The translations under genes were made by a program, and so were the position numbers. A stretch of DNA of 7,228 bases. It comes from an uncultured Lachnospiraceae bacterium. GTDB lineage: Bacteria; Bacillota; Clostridia; Lachnospirales; Lachnospiraceae. Of the stretch, positions 5,989-7,228 are shown piece after piece (within the stretch, counting starts at the first letter, position 1; every line of letters begins with the position of its first letter). The notes beneath the pieces were generated by a model. The model ran no database searches. It was not told the origin of the DNA and saw nothing but the letters and a program-made list of their open reading frames with translations. Location of the stretch: positions 1-7,228 of the forward strand of contig CAKRLN010000105.1 in the NCBI GenBank assembly GCA_934359535.1, in the 5' to 3' direction.

Positions 5989-7228
5989 ATGAAGAGAAAC
6001 ACACTGAAAAAAATGACAAGCATTGCTCTTGTTGGAGCAATGACCGCAACACTCTTTGCAGGCTGCGGAAGCGATGGTGGAAATAAAAAGACATCATCCA
6101 AAAATTCAGAGCATGGAGGACCATACGAAGACTTTATTACGGTCGATGTATATGATTCCCAGGCAAACTTCCAGGGAATTCAGTCCGGATGGTTTGCAAA
6201 GGTTGTAAAAGACAAGTTCAATATGGAATTAAACATTATTGCACCAAACGTAGCCGGAGGCGGGGATACCTTATACCAGACACGTTCTGCAAATGGTAAC
6301 CTTGGTGATTTAATCCTGATCAATGCAGATTCAAGTAAATTAAAGGATATGGTTCAGGCAGACCTGTTATATGATATGACTGACCTGATTACCGATTGTG
6401 ATAACTTAAAACAGTACAGCGATGCAATCAAAGAGTGCAGCGAGCTTGCTGGTGTAGACGGAACATGGGCAGTTCCAAGTGAGATCACAGAGGGTGATCC
6501 GACACAGCCATCCGAGGCATCCGATCCGACCAATGCACCTTCCCTTCGCTGGGATGTTTATAAAGCAATCGGATATCCGGGAATGTCAACGCTTGAGGAT
6601 CTTTTAGATGTCGGAGAGCAGATGATGGCAGCACAGCAAACCAGTGATTCCGGGAAAAAGACATATATGTTCTCCTGGTTCAAAGACTGGGATGGTGCAA
6701 CCATGCAGAATGCAATAGGTCTTGCAGCATTATATGGATACCGTGAGATGTCTGGATTTGCACTTGGAAAGGCAGACGGATCTGACTTTCAAAGCATAAT
6801 TGATGATGATTCTGCTTATGTTAAAGCACTTCACTTTATGTATGAAGCAAACCAGAGAGGTCTTGTTGATCCAGAGTCTACAACTCAGAACTTCGATACC
6901 TTAGCAAGCAAATATACAGATGGACAGGTTCTTTACTCCTTATGGCCATGGCTTGGAGCAGGTTACTATAACACCAACGATAATCTTGCAGCAGGCAAAG
7001 GCTTCCAGTCCGCAGTGATCGATGATATGCAGTGCCTTGGATATGGCGGATATCCAAAAGGAAAGATGACAAATGCAATTATGATCGGAAGTAAGGCACA
7101 GGATCCACAGAGACTTGCAGACTTTATCGACTGGTTATACAGTCCGGAAGGAATCCAGATGAGTGCAACACAGACCGGTGGAGCATGTGGTCCGGAAGGT
7201 CTTACATGGGAAATGGGCGATGATGGAC
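5989..7228 (+). CDS. Extracellular solute-binding lipoprotein of the sugar ABC importer (3' truncated by window)
   Basis: The ATG at 5989 follows AAGGAGGG (5978-5985) and opens a frame of 413 full codons to the window end, so the C-terminus is missing (LplA/YtcQ-type proteins are usually about 500-560 residues). The N-terminus is a lipoprotein signal: basic MKRNTLKKM, a hydrophobic core, and lipobox FAGC with the lipidated Cys at 26, followed by a Ser/Lys/Gly-rich tether (27-44). The mature protein should sit on the outer face of the membrane and deliver oligosaccharide to the two permeases encoded upstream. Family features include DLILINADSSKLKDMVQADL (107-126), the hinge-like SLRWDVYKAIGYPG (185-198), an aromatic-rich patch SLWPWLGAGYY (317-327) that may stack on sugar rings, and DFIDWLYSPEGIQM (378-391). 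A Pro/Ser/Thr/Asp-rich loop (165-184) precedes the RWD motif. The exact ligand cannot be read from the sequence. Confidence 0.93.
   Translation, partial: MKRNTLKKMTSIALVGAMTATLFAGCGSDGGNKKTSSKNSEHGGPYEDFITVDVYDSQANFQGIQSGWFAKVVKDKFNMELNIIAPNVAGGGDTLYQTRSANGNLGDLILINADSSKLKDMVQADLLYDMTDLITDCDNLKQYSDAIKECSELAGVDGTWAVPSEITEGDPTQPSEASDPTNAPSLRWDVYKAIGYPGMSTLEDLLDVGEQMMAAQQTSDSGKKTYMFSWFKDWDGATMQNAIGLAALYGYREMSGFALGKADGSDFQSIIDDDSAYVKALHFMYEANQRGLVDPESTTQNFDTLASKYTDGQVLYSLWPWLGAGYYNTNDNLAAGKGFQSAVIDDMQCLGYGGYPKGKMTNAIMIGSKAQDPQRLADFIDWLYSPEGIQMSATQTGGACGPEGLTWEMGDDG

Noticed and set aside
6878..7078. Minus-strand open frame of 66 codons near the window end
   Set aside because: It is contained in the solute-binding lipoprotein gene, which has a clear signal peptide, ribosome binding site and family motifs.

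Overview
The window reads as part of a carbohydrate-use locus from a gut-type Firmicute, most likely a Lachnospiraceae member (Roseburia/Blautia-like). That assignment is an inference. It rests on strong AGGAGG-type ribosome binding sites, frequent GCA, GAA and AAA codons, a short lipoprotein signal of the form LFAGC, and an LplB/YtcP-type sugar importer without its own ATPase beside cytoplasmic glycoside-processing enzymes. All supported genes lie on the + strand.

Layout. Bases 1-287 are the C-terminal end of an unrecognised protein, cut by the window edge. A clear intrinsic terminator (353-396) closes that unit. Bases 397-733 hold no credible gene but contain a roughly 200-base imperfect inverted repeat (505-703), which ends 30 bases before the next start codon. 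It is the least explained structure here. Two enzyme genes follow, separated by 3 bases: an alpha/beta-hydrolase esterase (734-1558) and a GH95-family alpha-L-fucosidase/alpha-L-galactosidase (1562-3916). A 151-base gap (3917-4067) holds an AT-rich hairpin, a pair of direct repeats spaced by 11 bases and a possible extended -10. Then come two CUT1-type permease genes (4068-5024 and 5043-5966) and a solute-binding lipoprotein gene (5989 onward) that runs off the window end.

How the genes probably work together. The lipoprotein captures an oligosaccharide at the cell surface and the two permeases import it, powered by a shared MsmK/MsmX-type ATPase encoded elsewhere. Neither enzyme has a signal peptide, so the esterase (probably deacylating) and the GH95 enzyme (removing terminal alpha-L-fucose or alpha-L-galactose) would trim the imported glycan in the cytoplasm. 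A fucosylated, O-acetylated plant glycan such as a xyloglucan or pectin fragment, or a host fucosylated glycan, would fit. The sequence alone does not fix the substrate. No transcription regulator or ATPase gene is visible in the window.
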